A stretch of DNA of 64,000 nucleotides from Acetobacter malorum (lineage in GTDB: Bacteria > Pseudomonadota > Alphaproteobacteria > Acetobacterales > Acetobacteraceae). Each line of letters starts with the position of its first letter. Within the stretch, counting starts at the first letter, position 1. Below the pieces are notes generated by a model. The model made no database searches. It was given only the letters and a program-made list of their open reading frames with translations, and had not been told where the DNA came from. The position numbers and the translations under genes are program-made. This document shows positions 8,719-16,644 of the stretch, piece after piece. The DNA lies in contig NZ_LHZC01000055.1 of NCBI RefSeq assembly GCF_001580615.1, positions 124,001-188,000 on the forward strand. The letters are read 5' to 3'.

Positions 8719-9813
8719 TTACTGTTCAGGAAACAAAGAGCGCAGGCCTTCTTCTGTCGCCGGGCAGACGCCGCGCTCGGTAATCAGGCCGGTCACAAGC
8801 CGGGCGGGGGTCACGTCAAACGCCGGGTTGGCGGCGGGGCTGCCGTCCGGGGTAATCTGCACGCGGGTCTGTTTTCCATTCTCGTCCCGGCCCGCAACAT
8901 GCGTGATCTCGGACGCTGCCCGCTCTTCAATAGGGATTTCCGTCACGCCGTTGGCCACGCTCCAGTCAATGGTGGTGGAGGGTAGGGCCACCCAGAACGG
9001 CACCTTGTTATCCTGCGCGGCCAGCGCCTTCAGATACGTGCCGATCTTGTTGGCAACATCCCCTGTGCGGGTCACGCGGTCTGTGCCCACAATCACCAGA
9101 TCAACCTTGCCATGCTGCATCAGGTGGCCGCCTGCATTATCCGCAATCACCGTATGTGGCACGCCATGGCTGCCCAGTTCCCACGCGGTTAGAGCAGCGC
9201 CCTGATTTCTCGGGCGGGTTTCATCAACCCACACATGCACGTTCAGCCCTTCATCATGCGCCATGTAGATGGGGGCTAGCGCCGTGCCCCAGTCCACGGT
9301 GGCAATCCAGCCTGCGTTGCAATGCGTGAGCAGGTTAATCTGCGTGCCAGCCGGGCGGTTTTTGGCAATCTCACGGATCAGTTCCAGTCCATGGCGGCCA
9401 ATGGCCTCGTTCTGGGCGGCATCTTCATTACAAATCCGGCCTGCTTCCGCATAGGCCGCTGCAACACGGTCTGCCGGGGCAACAGGGCGCAGGCTGTTCA
9501 GCATACGGTCAATCGCCCAGTGCAGATTTACGGCTGTGGGCCGTGTGGCAGCCAGCATGGTGGCGTTCTGCTCCATGGCGGCATCACTCGCGTCCTGGCG
9601 CAGGGCCAGCGCAAGGCCGTAGGCCGCCACAGCCCCAATCAGCGGTGCGCCGCGCACCTGCATGGTGCGGATGGCATGGGCCACTTCCTGCTGCGTGGTC
9701 AGGCGCAGGATATCGAGGGAGAAGGGGAGGCGGGTCTGGTCAAAAATGTGAATGGACCAGCCATCTTTTTCATTCACCCAGACGCTGCGATACGGCGTGC
9801 CGTTGATCTTCAT
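8719..9813 (-). CDS. mtnA: S-methyl-5-thioribose-1-phosphate isomerase
   Basis: A 364-aa member of the eIF2B/MtnA family. The RGAPLIG motif lies near residue 52, the catalytic cysteine is in LLTHCNAG, and the catalytic aspartate is in VGTDRVTRTGDVANKIGT. It converts methylthioribose-1-phosphate to methylthioribulose-1-phosphate in the methionine salvage pathway. No other mtn gene is in the window, so the rest of the pathway must be elsewhere or the enzyme may serve another salvage route. The ATG at 9813 has AGGAACAGG just upstream; the extra 18 residues of the longer frame are not conserved-looking. A strong terminator follows. Confidence 0.92.
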   Translation of the reverse strand: MKINGTPYRSVWVNEKDGWSIHIFDQTRLPFSLDILRLTTQQEVAHAIRTMQVRGAPLIGAVAAYGLALALRQDASDAAMEQNATMLAATRPTAVNLHWAIDRMLNSLRPVAPADRVAAAYAEAGRICNEDAAQNEAIGRHGLELIREIAKNRPAGTQINLLTHCNAGWIATVDWGTALAPIYMAHDEGLNVHVWVDETRPRNQGAALTAWELGSHGVPHTVIADNAGGHLMQHGKVDLVIVGTDRVTRTGDVANKIGTYLKALAAQDNKVPFWVALPSTTIDWSVANGVTEIPIEERAASEITHVAGRDENGKQTRVQITPDGSPAANPAFDVTPARLVTGLITERGVCPATEEGLRSLFPEQ

Positions 9814-10136
9814 GAACCTGTTCCTGTCAGGATTGGGGATATGCGCTGATAATACCGGAGAGTTCATCAGATCACCACTCCCGGCCTGAAGATATGGGGA
9901 GACAGAGGCCGGAAGGGAACCCGTGGCACAGGGTTGGTCTCCGTAAAACGCCCGTTATTCTTTCTGGTTCTAAAGTATTTTTTGCATTTTCTGTTGTTTT
10001 TGTTATGAATGACACGAGTTTCAGGTCATCGGGGCGCCTTTCAGGAGCCTTTCCTGAAAGAGTAAAAAGAATTGATTCTATAATCTCGTTTGTATTTCTT
10101 AAAGTTTTGCAAGCGGGGATCAAAATGGAGTTTTGA
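9814..10136. promoter_or_regulatory. mtnA/histone-like intergenic region with inverted repeat
   Basis: A 323-nt divergent gap, AT-rich from about 9955 on. A perfect 8-bp inverted repeat (CTTTCAGG/CCTGAAAG, 7-nt loop) lies at 10038-10060. A TATAAT at 10079-10084 would serve as -10 for the histone-like gene, with no good -35 at 17 nt. The inverted repeat sits just upstream of the likely -35 position and could be an operator or the end of a leader. No small gene is supported. Confidence 0.45.
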
Positions 10137-10865
10137 ATGAGCGAAACCAAAAAGCGCCGCGCCACGGCCCGGACTTCCGTATCCGCCGCCCGTACAGCCC
10201 CGGTTGCCACGCGCCGTGCGCGCAAGACCCCCGCAAAAAACGCGGTAGTGGAAGAAGAAATTGCACCCAAGGCTCCGGCTCGTAAGCCGCGCAAGGTTGC
10301 CGCTGCAAAAGTGACGGACGCTGTGAAACCGGCCCGCGCCCCCAAAGCTGCAAAAGCTGAGGCCGCCCCGAAGAAAAGAGCAACCGCTGCCAAGGCTCCC
10401 GCCAAAGCTGCTGCAAAGCCCGCCACCCGCACCCCGCGCAAAGCCGCCGCAGCAGTTGCTGAAGCCAAACCGGTAACCCGTGCAACACGCCGCAAGGTTG
10501 TGGAAACCGTTGTGGAAGCACCCGCTCCCGCACGTCGTGGCCGTCGTCCGGCTGCTGCCGCTGCTGTTGAAGTTGCCAAGCCGGTTAAAGCAACGCGCAA
10601 AGCCGCTGCACCCAAGCAGGCTGCTGCTAAAACCACCACGGCCCGTAAGGCTCCGGCCCCGGTTAAAACCCGTACACCGCGCGCTAAAGCTGCTCCGGCA
10701 GAAAAGAAAGTGCGTCTCTCCGCTGTTGAAAAACTGCGTATTGTGCAGGAAACCCGCCGCCAGAAGCGCTATGACCGTCTGGCAGCAGAAGCTGCTGAAG
10801 TCGCAGCAAAGCCCGCTACAACGCGCGGCCGCAAGGCTTCCAAAACAACCCGCAGCAAGAAATAA
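10137..10865 (+). CDS. histone H1-like Ala/Lys/Pro-rich protein
   Basis: A 242-aa, very basic, low-complexity protein made of short Ala-Lys-Pro/Thr units such as AAKAPAKAAAKPATRTPRKA, resembling eukaryotic H1 tails and bacterial H1-like proteins (AlgP/Hc1 type). Near the C-terminus (about residues 195-225) there is a non-repetitive amphipathic segment, VRLSAVEKLRIVQETRRQKR, that is likely a structured module. It probably binds DNA or RNA non-specifically and affects nucleoid packing. GGAG is 6 nt before the ATG. Preceding sequence has a TATAAT; two hairpins follow. It is transcribed alone. Confidence 0.8.
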   Translation: MSETKKRRATARTSVSAARTAPVATRRARKTPAKNAVVEEEIAPKAPARKPRKVAAAKVTDAVKPARAPKAAKAEAAPKKRATAAKAPAKAAAKPATRTPRKAAAAVAEAKPVTRATRRKVVETVVEAPAPARRGRRPAAAAAVEVAKPVKATRKAAAPKQAAAKTTTARKAPAPVKTRTPRAKAAPAEKKVRLSAVEKLRIVQETRRQKRYDRLAAEAAEVAAKPATTRGRKASKTTRSKK

Positions 10866-10872
10866 GTTTTTC

Positions 10873-10957
10873 CGGTCTGGCCTCTGTGCGCAGAAGCCAG
10901 ACCGATCTGCTGCGCCAGCCGGGACCCTGTTTTCTACAGGTTTCTCCCGGCTGGTTT
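10873..10957 (+). terminator. tandem hairpins after the histone-like gene
   Basis: CGGTCTGGC at 10873-10881 pairs with GCCAGACCG at 10896-10904. CCAGCCGGGA at 10915-10924 pairs with TCCCGGCTGG at 10945-10954, followed by TTTGGTTT. The second looks like an intrinsic terminator; the first could reinforce it. Confidence 0.7.
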
Positions 10958-11391
10958 GGTTTCCGGCAACACAGAAAATCTCTGCTGCCGATGGTCTTTT
11001 TCTCTGGATGAAGACGTTTTACGGGTCAGACAGACGTTTTTTGTCAGACCAGACACACTAAAAATATTTAATGCGTTTTTTAGAATAAACAAATTTTCTA
11101 TAAAGTGTTTTTGTTTTGTTCTGGTTTTGCGTAGAACGGCTTTGGAATTCACAGCCTTTTACAGAGTTTCTATGTTCGCAAATGTTCTACTTTTCAGGCG
11201 TAGTTAGACATCCCCGCACATCTCTCCTGTTTTTTAGAAGGTAAAGCCGAAAGAGGCTGGTTTGGGCATGCAACCGTGTGCATGCAACGCCCATAAGAAG
11301 GCAGCGTCTCATGACGGAGCAGATCATAGCCTTACGGCCCATGTCTGTGCCGCCATAAGATCGCAGCCGGTGTTTTATAAACCCCCGATAC
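10958..11391. other. intergenic stretch without a supported gene
   Basis: About 430 nt, AT-rich between 11050 and 11170. It holds an imperfect hairpin around 11027-11053 (GGTCAGACA against TGTCAGACC). Short open frames on both strands lack ribosome sites and recognisable content. It separates the end of the histone-like gene from the end of the asparaginase gene. Confidence 0.5.
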
Positions 11392-12429
11392 TCAGGCCGC
11401 TGCGTCTGGCAGCCGGTCTCCGGCCAGTTCGCGGGAGGCGCGGAGTTCACCCACAACCAGACCGTTCCAGTTTTTCAGCGGGCGGCGCATGAAGTGGTTC
11501 AGGATCGGCGCGTCTTCACCCCCAAAGCGGGCAATCAGAGCCGCAGCGGCTGTTTCCGCAGCCCGCACGCCGCCATCCCGACATTTAACGGCAATGCCCA
11601 GACCTTTCTCTGGCAGAATGGCAATCATCACGCCTTCCGCGCCCATTTTGGTCAGCACACGCGGGGCCAGATCCTGCATGACCAGCGTATCAAACTGGTC
11701 CGTGCCCGCAATCATGAACGGCGCAGAGGCAATGGCAGCCCGCAGACGTTCTGCAGCCTGCGCCCGGTCCGCACTCAGCCCCGTGCCAGTAGCAAAGCGC
11801 GCATAGGCCAGTGCCAGAGCAGAGAGCGGAATGGCCCATGTGGGAATGGCGCAGCCATCCGTGCCCCGGTTGGCATCGGTATGCGGCACACCCGTCACGT
11901 CGGCCAGCGTGCGGGCCATGGTCTGCATAATGGGGTGTTCCGGGCGGCTGTAATGGGCTGGGTCCTGCCCCGTCGCGCAGGAGAGGCAGATAAAGCCCGC
12001 ATGCTTGCCAGAGCAGCAGTTATGCAGCGCACAGGCCTGCTCACCCGTTGCCGCCAGTGCGCGGGCCGCATGGGCATCCAGCGGCCAGTGGGTGCCACAT
12101 TCCAGCACACCATAATCCCACCCGGTGCGGCCCAGCATGTCTGCTGCAACGGCAATATGCTCGGGCTCGCCCTGATGCGAGGCACAGGCCAGCGCCAGCG
12201 CTTCCTGCGGCAGAGAGAATTTGTCCGCAGCGCCTTCCGTCAGCAGGGGTAACGCCTGCAGAGCCTTCACGGTGGAGCGCGGATAGATGGGGGTGGCGAC
12301 ATCACCCGTGGCAAACACGGTTTTTCCAGAGGCATCCATCACAACAGCCGCGCCATAATGGCGGGATTCCACCCGGCCTCCGCGTGTGACCTCAGCCAGA
12401 AGCGTATCGCTTTGCGTGTTTCCTGTCAT
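11392..12429 (-). CDS. asparaginase (AnsA-II / PF06089 type)
   Basis: A 345-aa protein matching the Rhizobium-type asparaginase II family, unrelated to E. coli AnsA/AnsB. Motifs seen are YPRSTVKALQALPLL near residue 48, ACASHQGEP near 82, NCCSGKHAGFICL near 136 (a nucleophile serine and metal-binding cysteines in this family) and NRGTDGCAIPTWAIPL. It hydrolyses L-asparagine to aspartate and ammonia. It begins 21 nt after the stop of the Zur-coupled unknown gene, so all three minus-strand genes could be one transcript. The family's recently described zinc-binding site makes the placement beside Zur noteworthy. Confidence 0.82.
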   Translation of the reverse strand: MTGNTQSDTLLAEVTRGGRVESRHYGAAVVMDASGKTVFATGDVATPIYPRSTVKALQALPLLTEGAADKFSLPQEALALACASHQGEPEHIAVAADMLGRTGWDYGVLECGTHWPLDAHAARALAATGEQACALHNCCSGKHAGFICLSCATGQDPAHYSRPEHPIMQTMARTLADVTGVPHTDANRGTDGCAIPTWAIPLSALALAYARFATGTGLSADRAQAAERLRAAIASAPFMIAGTDQFDTLVMQDLAPRVLTKMGAEGVMIAILPEKGLGIAVKCRDGGVRAAETAAAALIARFGGEDAPILNHFMRRPLKNWNGLVVGELRASRELAGDRLPDAAA

Positions 12430-12450
12430 GGTTGCTTATCGATCCTGTTT

Positions 12451-13026
12451 CTATCTGCTTCCGCTCAGCAGATAACACGGAGCGGAAAATTCTGCGCTGT
12501 GGTCCGGGTCCGGTTCCAGCCACTCGGAGACCATGGTGCGCCGCAGACGTAGCACCACAGGCGTTGTGGCGAAAAGTCCCGGTGGGTCATCAGTCATTTT
12601 CGTCAGCCAGTGGGCCACGCCGCCGCGCTCTGTCAGCAAAAGCGGGTGGCTTTTGCGTAAGGGCAGGCCCTCGGCCAGAAACTGGCTCGCGGTGTCTGGC
12701 TCCGTGACCAGATAAAGCCAGCTGTCAGGCTTGGCTTGCGGGGAAAAGCCCGTGGCAGGCACAGCAGAAAGCCGAAGCTCTTCGGTGTTCAGATGCGTGC
12801 GGGGTGGCCTAGGGCGCGGCGGCAGAGGGTGCGTAAACAGATCGCTCTGTAACGGGTTTTCCGCTTTTGGGCGGGGTGCGCGTCTGGCTGGCGTTGCACG
12901 CTGGGGTTGGTCAGCTTCTGCCTTGTGAGCCGGCGTAGTCTGTGCGGCACCCTTGCGGGATCTCTTACCGGGCTGCGCACCCAGCAGGTCAAACTGCACA
13001 GGTGGGCGGCCCGGTTTTGAGGTCAT
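12451..13026 (-). CDS. unknown protein translationally coupled to zur
   Basis: A 191-aa protein. The start codon overlaps the zur stop (ATGA at 13023-13026), which decides the start despite a longer frame. The first 80 residues are basic and proline-rich (SRKGAAQTTPAHKAEADQPQ region, then RPPRTHLNTEELRL) and look disordered. The C-terminal 90 residues form a compact domain: DSWLYLVTEP, ASQFLAEGLPLRKSHPLLLT, VAHWLTKM, VVLRLRRTMVSEWLEPDPD, FSAPCYLL. That order of elements is reminiscent of small ADP-ribosyltransferase-like folds, but this is a guess from layout only. No family was recognised with confidence. Confidence 0.6.
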   Translation of the reverse strand: MTSKPGRPPVQFDLLGAQPGKRSRKGAAQTTPAHKAEADQPQRATPARRAPRPKAENPLQSDLFTHPLPPRPRPPRTHLNTEELRLSAVPATGFSPQAKPDSWLYLVTEPDTASQFLAEGLPLRKSHPLLLTERGGVAHWLTKMTDDPPGLFATTPVVLRLRRTMVSEWLEPDPDHSAEFSAPCYLLSGSR

Positions 13027-13586
13027 GAAGGGGAGGGGGCAGCCTGTTTGCGGGCAGCTTTGCCTGCCGGGTGGGCTTTGGCGGCACAGTCGGCGCACAG
13101 GCCAACAACTTCAATAGAGGCCCCCTGCATGACAAAATCCTGCTCCCGACAAATGCCGCGTAATGTTGTCAGCAGGCTGGAGTCCGCAATTTCCGTCACA
13201 CTCTTGCAGGACTTGCAGATAAGGAACTGCGCCGTGTGCAGGCAGGTGTCATGATCGTGGTCATGGCAATGGTCGGGGTCGTGCCCCGGTGCGTCATGCA
13301 AAAGATGGGTGCAGGGCACAAAAGCGGAGAGCCGCTCAATCCGGTGGATCAGCCCGTGTTCCAGCAGAAAATCCAGCGCGCGGTAGACCGTCGGCGGGGC
13401 CGGGCGGCGGTCCGGGGTTTTGATTTTTTCCAGCAGGTCATACGCGCCAACCGGGGTTTTTGCGTCCAGAATCAGACCAAGAATTTCGCGGCGCTGCTGC
13501 GTCATGCGGCCACCCTGCCGGGTGCACAGGGCATCCGCCCGGTCGAGCTGAGTTGTGGTAGCGGGGGAAAACTCTGTCGGGGTCAT
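13023..13586 (-). CDS. zur: Fur-family transcriptional regulator, Zur-like
   Basis: A 187-aa regulator. The winged-helix segment is QGGRMTQQRREILGLILDAK through PPTVYRALDFLLEHGLIHRI. The structural zinc site is FLICKSCK plus GLCADCAAKAH. Between them is a His/Asp-rich loop (HDPDHCHDHDHD) that should bind zinc. Divergent placement from znuACB marks it as the zinc uptake repressor Zur rather than Fur. Zinc-loaded Zur would bind the dyad at 13720-13732 and shut off uptake. Its stop overlaps the start of the next minus-strand gene. Confidence 0.88.
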   Translation of the reverse strand: MTPTEFSPATTTQLDRADALCTRQGGRMTQQRREILGLILDAKTPVGAYDLLEKIKTPDRRPAPPTVYRALDFLLEHGLIHRIERLSAFVPCTHLLHDAPGHDPDHCHDHDHDTCLHTAQFLICKSCKSVTEIADSSLLTTLRGICREQDFVMQGASIEVVGLCADCAAKAHPAGKAARKQAAPSPS

Positions 13587-13719
13587 GCGGTCACTACAGT
13601 CTGCGCGGCAGAAATCACGGTTTATCTCCAGTCCGGCCTTGGGAGCGGGTCTATCTTACGCGTGCCAGAGAGTGAACGCAAAACAGACCAGCCCTTCGGG
13701 TTCTGGTCAAAGTCGTCAT

Positions 13720-13732
13720 GTTATAATATCAC
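13720..13732. promoter_or_regulatory. candidate Zur operator in the zur/znu divergent region
   Basis: GTTATAATATCAC is an imperfect dyad (5 of 6 arm positions complementary) closely resembling alphaproteobacterial Zur boxes built on GTTATA-TATAAC. It contains a TATAAT (13722-13727) on the plus strand, so a repressor bound here would cover a potential znuA -10 element. It lies 82 nt before the znuA start and 134 nt before the zur start. Confidence 0.65.
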
Positions 13733-13813
13733 GTTCACCCGGCTGGCGGTCACAGGACTCGTTTGCCGGTCCACGCCGTCTCTGTGAACAGCCGATCGAC
13801 AAGGATCAGCCTG

Positions 13814-14692
13814 ATGCGTTTTCCTGCTTCTGTTTTGTCTTGCCTGATGCTTGCCGGGGTGTGGCCCGGCTGTGCGACGGCAGCGGAAACGCCTGTGGTG
13901 GTTGCTGCGGAAAATACGTGGGGGGATCTGGCCGCGCAGGTGGCGGAGCCGGATATGCACGTTACCTCTATTCTGAATGCGCCGACTATTGACCCGCATC
14001 TGTATGAACCCACCCCGGCAGATGCCCGGCTGGTGGCGCAGGCCAGCCTCGTTGTGGCGAACGGTGCGGGGTATGATGCCTGGCTGGACCGGCTGGTGCA
14101 GGCCCGGCGCGGGCCGCCGGTGCCGGTGGTCAAAGCCGATGGCTGGACTGGCTGGCATGAGGGCGATAACGCGCATCTGGCCTATAATCTGCCTGCAGTT
14201 GCAGCCTTTGTAAGCCGGTTTATTGCGGCCTGTCAGGCGGCGGATCCGCAGCATGCCGGGGCGTATGAGGCACGGGGCAAAACCGTGATGGCCGCCATTC
14301 AAAGTGTTCTGGACCACATGACCACCCTTCGCGCGCAGGTGCAGGGCCAGCCCGTTGCTGCCACGGAGCCGGTCTTTACGCCGCTGGCAGACAGCCTCGG
14401 TCTGGTGATGAAGGAGCAGGCCTTTCAGGTGGCCGTCATGAATGATGTGGAACCGCCTGCCTCCTCCGTCGCGCAGTTTGATACCGATATCCGACAGCAT
14501 GCCGTGCGGTTTGTGGCCTATAACGCTCAGGCGGACCGCCCCTCCGTGCAACGACTGATTGCGCAGGCGCACACCGCTGGCGTGCCGGTGCTGCCAGTGC
14601 GTGAAATCATGCCGCCCGACACCCACTGGCAGGACTGGATGCACGGCATTCTCACGCAGGTGGCGCAGGTGCTGGGCCAGTCCACGCCATGA
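13814..14692 (+). CDS. znuA: zinc ABC transporter, periplasmic binding protein
   Basis: A 292-aa metal-binding (cluster A-I) receptor with a signal peptide ending near ATAAE. Metal ligands expected in the family are visible: His in IDPHLYEPTPAD near residue 60, His in NAHLAYNLPA, and the second lobe containing VFTPLADSLGL and an acidic FDTDIRQ. It delivers zinc to the ZnuB/ZnuC transporter. Unlike many ZnuA proteins it lacks a long His-rich loop. AAGGA lies 8 nt before the ATG; a longer frame upstream has no signal. The znuC start overlaps its stop (ATGA). Confidence 0.88.
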   Translation: MRFPASVLSCLMLAGVWPGCATAAETPVVVAAENTWGDLAAQVAEPDMHVTSILNAPTIDPHLYEPTPADARLVAQASLVVANGAGYDAWLDRLVQARRGPPVPVVKADGWTGWHEGDNAHLAYNLPAVAAFVSRFIAACQAADPQHAGAYEARGKTVMAAIQSVLDHMTTLRAQVQGQPVAATEPVFTPLADSLGLVMKEQAFQVAVMNDVEPPASSVAQFDTDIRQHAVRFVAYNAQADRPSVQRLIAQAHTAGVPVLPVREIMPPDTHWQDWMHGILTQVAQVLGQSTP

Positions 14693-15687
14693 TGTCTGGC
14701 CGTCCCCTTTCGCCGGACATTTCGGCAGAGTGTGCCTCTGAGCATGCCTCCGGCCAGTCTGCCCATGTGCCCGCATCCTGCGGATTTCCCCATGCCGGGT
14801 CCGGCTCCGTGCAGGTCTCTGGTTTAGCCTCAACGCCAGCCTCGGAAGCAGCGGCGTCCGGCGCAACCGCCCGGAGTGCATCACAGAGCATCAGCCTGCA
14901 GGATGTCACGCTGGCACGGGGTGGCCGCGTTGTGCTGAGCCAGATCAGTCTGGCCATCCCGCAAGGCAGCTTTGTCGGGGTGCTGGGGGCCAATGGGGCG
15001 GGGAAAACCACCCTGTTTCACGCCCTTCTGGGGCTGGAACCGGCAGTGCAGGGGAGCATGCAGATCAACGCTCAGCCGGTGCGGCGCGGGCATCGGTCCG
15101 TGGGCTATATGCCGCAGATGCGCAAGCTGATTGGCGGGCAGTTTACCGGCTGGAGCATGGTGGCCTCGGCCCTGCACGGACAACGCTGGGGGCTGCCCTG
15201 GTATGGCCGCGCCGGGCGGGCGGCGGTGGATGCCGCTCTTGCGGCGGTCGATGCGCAGGATCTGGCGCAAAGGCCGGTTGCCGCTCTGTCTGGCGGGGAA
15301 CGCCAGCGTCTGCTGCTGGCGCAAACGCTGCTGGATGATCCTTCCGTGCTGCTGCTGGATGAACCGCTGGCCAGTCTGGACCCCGCCCGTATGCGGGAGA
15401 CGGTAGAGCGCATTCACACCCTTGCGCGCGCCCGAAACATGACGGTGTTGATGTCCGCCCATGATATCAATCCGCTGCTCGGCCTGATGGACCATGTGCT
15501 GTATCTGGCCCGTGGCAAAGCGCTGCTCGGCACGGTGGATGAGGTGATTACCACCAAAGCCCTTACAGCCCTGTATGGCGCACCTGTGGATGTGGTGCGG
15601 GCCGGGGGGCGGGTGTTTGTGGTGGCGGAAGGCGGCGGTTCGGCCTTGCAGGAACATGACTGCGGAGGGTGCGGCGCGCATGCTTGA
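14689..15687 (+). CDS. znuC: zinc ABC transporter, ATP-binding protein
   Basis: A 332-aa ABC ATPase. The Walker A is LGANGAGKTT near residue 103, the Q-loop region GYMPQMRKL, the signature LSGGERQ, the Walker B SVLLLDEP, and the switch histidine in MSAHDINPLL. It powers zinc import with ZnuB. Two oddities: an N-terminal extension of about 65 residues rich in Ser/Ala/Gly/Cys/His before the ABC domain begins at SLQDVTLARGG, and a C-terminus ending EHDCGGCGAHA that could bind metal. The first codon overlaps the znuA stop. Confidence 0.88.
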   Translation: MMSGRPLSPDISAECASEHASGQSAHVPASCGFPHAGSGSVQVSGLASTPASEAAASGATARSASQSISLQDVTLARGGRVVLSQISLAIPQGSFVGVLGANGAGKTTLFHALLGLEPAVQGSMQINAQPVRRGHRSVGYMPQMRKLIGGQFTGWSMVASALHGQRWGLPWYGRAGRAAVDAALAAVDAQDLAQRPVAALSGGERQRLLLAQTLLDDPSVLLLDEPLASLDPARMRETVERIHTLARARNMTVLMSAHDINPLLGLMDHVLYLARGKALLGTVDEVITTKALTALYGAPVDVVRAGGRVFVVAEGGGSALQEHDCGGCGAHA

Positions 15688-16471
15688 TTATGACTTCATG
15701 CGCACGGCGTTTCTGGCCGCGCTGCTGGTGGCGCTGGTGTGCGGCCCGGTTGGCTGGTTTCTGGTGTTGCGCGGGCAGACCTTCGCTAGCCATGCGCTCT
15801 CTCACGTCGGGTTTGCCGGCGCAACCGGCGCGCTCATGCTCGGGCTTTCCCCCCTGACCGGACTGGCCGGAGGCGCACTGGCCGCCGGCGTTCTGATGGG
15901 TCTGGCGGGAGACCGCGTGGCCGGGCGCGATGTGATGATCGGCCTTGTGCTGTCCGTCGCCATGGGCGTGGGGGCGCTGTTCCTGCACCTGCTTACCCGC
16001 TCCGCCAGTGCGGCGACTGCGCTATTGTTTGGGGATATTCTGGGCATCAGCCCCGGTATGCTCGGCTGGCTGGCGCTGCTTTCCGCCGGGTGCCTGCTGG
16101 GGCTTGGCATCATGGCCCGCCCGCTGCTGTTTGCCACCCTGCAACCGGAAATGGCGGAAGCCAAAGGCGTTCCGCTTCAACTGCTGGATGTACTGTTTCT
16201 GGCGCTTGTGGCGATTGCGACGGCAGAATGTGCGCAGATAACCGGCGTTCTACTGGTCTTCACCCTCATGGTGGCCCCGGCAGCAACCGTGCTGCGGCTG
16301 GGCCTGTCTCCGCTGGCGGGGCTGGGTGCCGCTGCCGGTCTCGCTCTGGCCGAAGCATGGGGCGGCCTGATTTTATCATGGTATACAGATTGCCCGACCT
16401 CCTTCTGGATCGCCCTTCTGGGCGGCGCGGGTTTTCTGCTGGTCGGGCTGGTGCAGCGTTTTAGGGCGTAA
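15680..16471 (+). CDS. znuB: zinc ABC transporter, permease
   Basis: A 263-aa integral membrane protein of the ABC-3 family with about eight hydrophobic helices. Typical elements are FLVLRGQTFASHALSHVGFAGATGA near residue 27 and the helix-loop VAIATAECAQITGVLLVFTLMVAPAAT. It forms the zinc channel driven by ZnuC. The start at 15680 overlaps the znuC end by 8 nt and has GGAGGG about 10 nt upstream, which supports it over longer in-frame starts. Confidence 0.87.
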   Translation: MLDYDFMRTAFLAALLVALVCGPVGWFLVLRGQTFASHALSHVGFAGATGALMLGLSPLTGLAGGALAAGVLMGLAGDRVAGRDVMIGLVLSVAMGVGALFLHLLTRSASAATALLFGDILGISPGMLGWLALLSAGCLLGLGIMARPLLFATLQPEMAEAKGVPLQLLDVLFLALVAIATAECAQITGVLLVFTLMVAPAATVLRLGLSPLAGLGAAAGLALAEAWGGLILSWYTDCPTSFWIALLGGAGFLLVGLVQRFRA

Positions 16472-16490
16472 CAGCCCTTAGGCCTTCCCT

Positions 16491-16625
16491 TTACTGCGGC
16501 AGGGACCAGTCCAGCCAGCCCCACAGCAGAATGAACACTGCCAGACAGACATGAATGATAATCAGCGTGCGAACGGTAATAACCGGCACGTCATCTTCAT
16601 GTTCCATTTTGGGGCGAGGGGCCAT
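16491..16625 (-). CDS. 44-aa single-span membrane mini-protein
   Basis: A short frame, ATG at 16625 to TAA at 16491. The product has a charged N-terminal tail (MAPRPKMEHEDDVPVITVRT), one strong membrane helix (LIIIHVCLAVFILLWGWL) and a short tail ending DWSLPQ. AGGA lies about 10 nt upstream of the ATG. It follows the flavin reductase gene on the same strand by 19 nt, so it is likely co-transcribed. Function unknown; the topology suggests a small regulator or accessory subunit. Confidence 0.6.
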   Translation of the reverse strand: MAPRPKMEHEDDVPVITVRTLIIIHVCLAVFILLWGWLDWSLPQ

Positions 16626-16644
16626 GGGTCAGGGTCCTGTCAGA

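Noticed and set aside
9872-10639. 255-codon minus-strand frame over the histone-like gene
   Set aside because: Ala/Thr repeats arise from the complement of Ala/Lys codons; the plus strand has the ribosome site.
13023-13586. Alternative call as Fur or PerR
   Set aside because: Neighbouring znuACB and the Zur-type dyad make zinc regulation more likely than iron or peroxide sensing.
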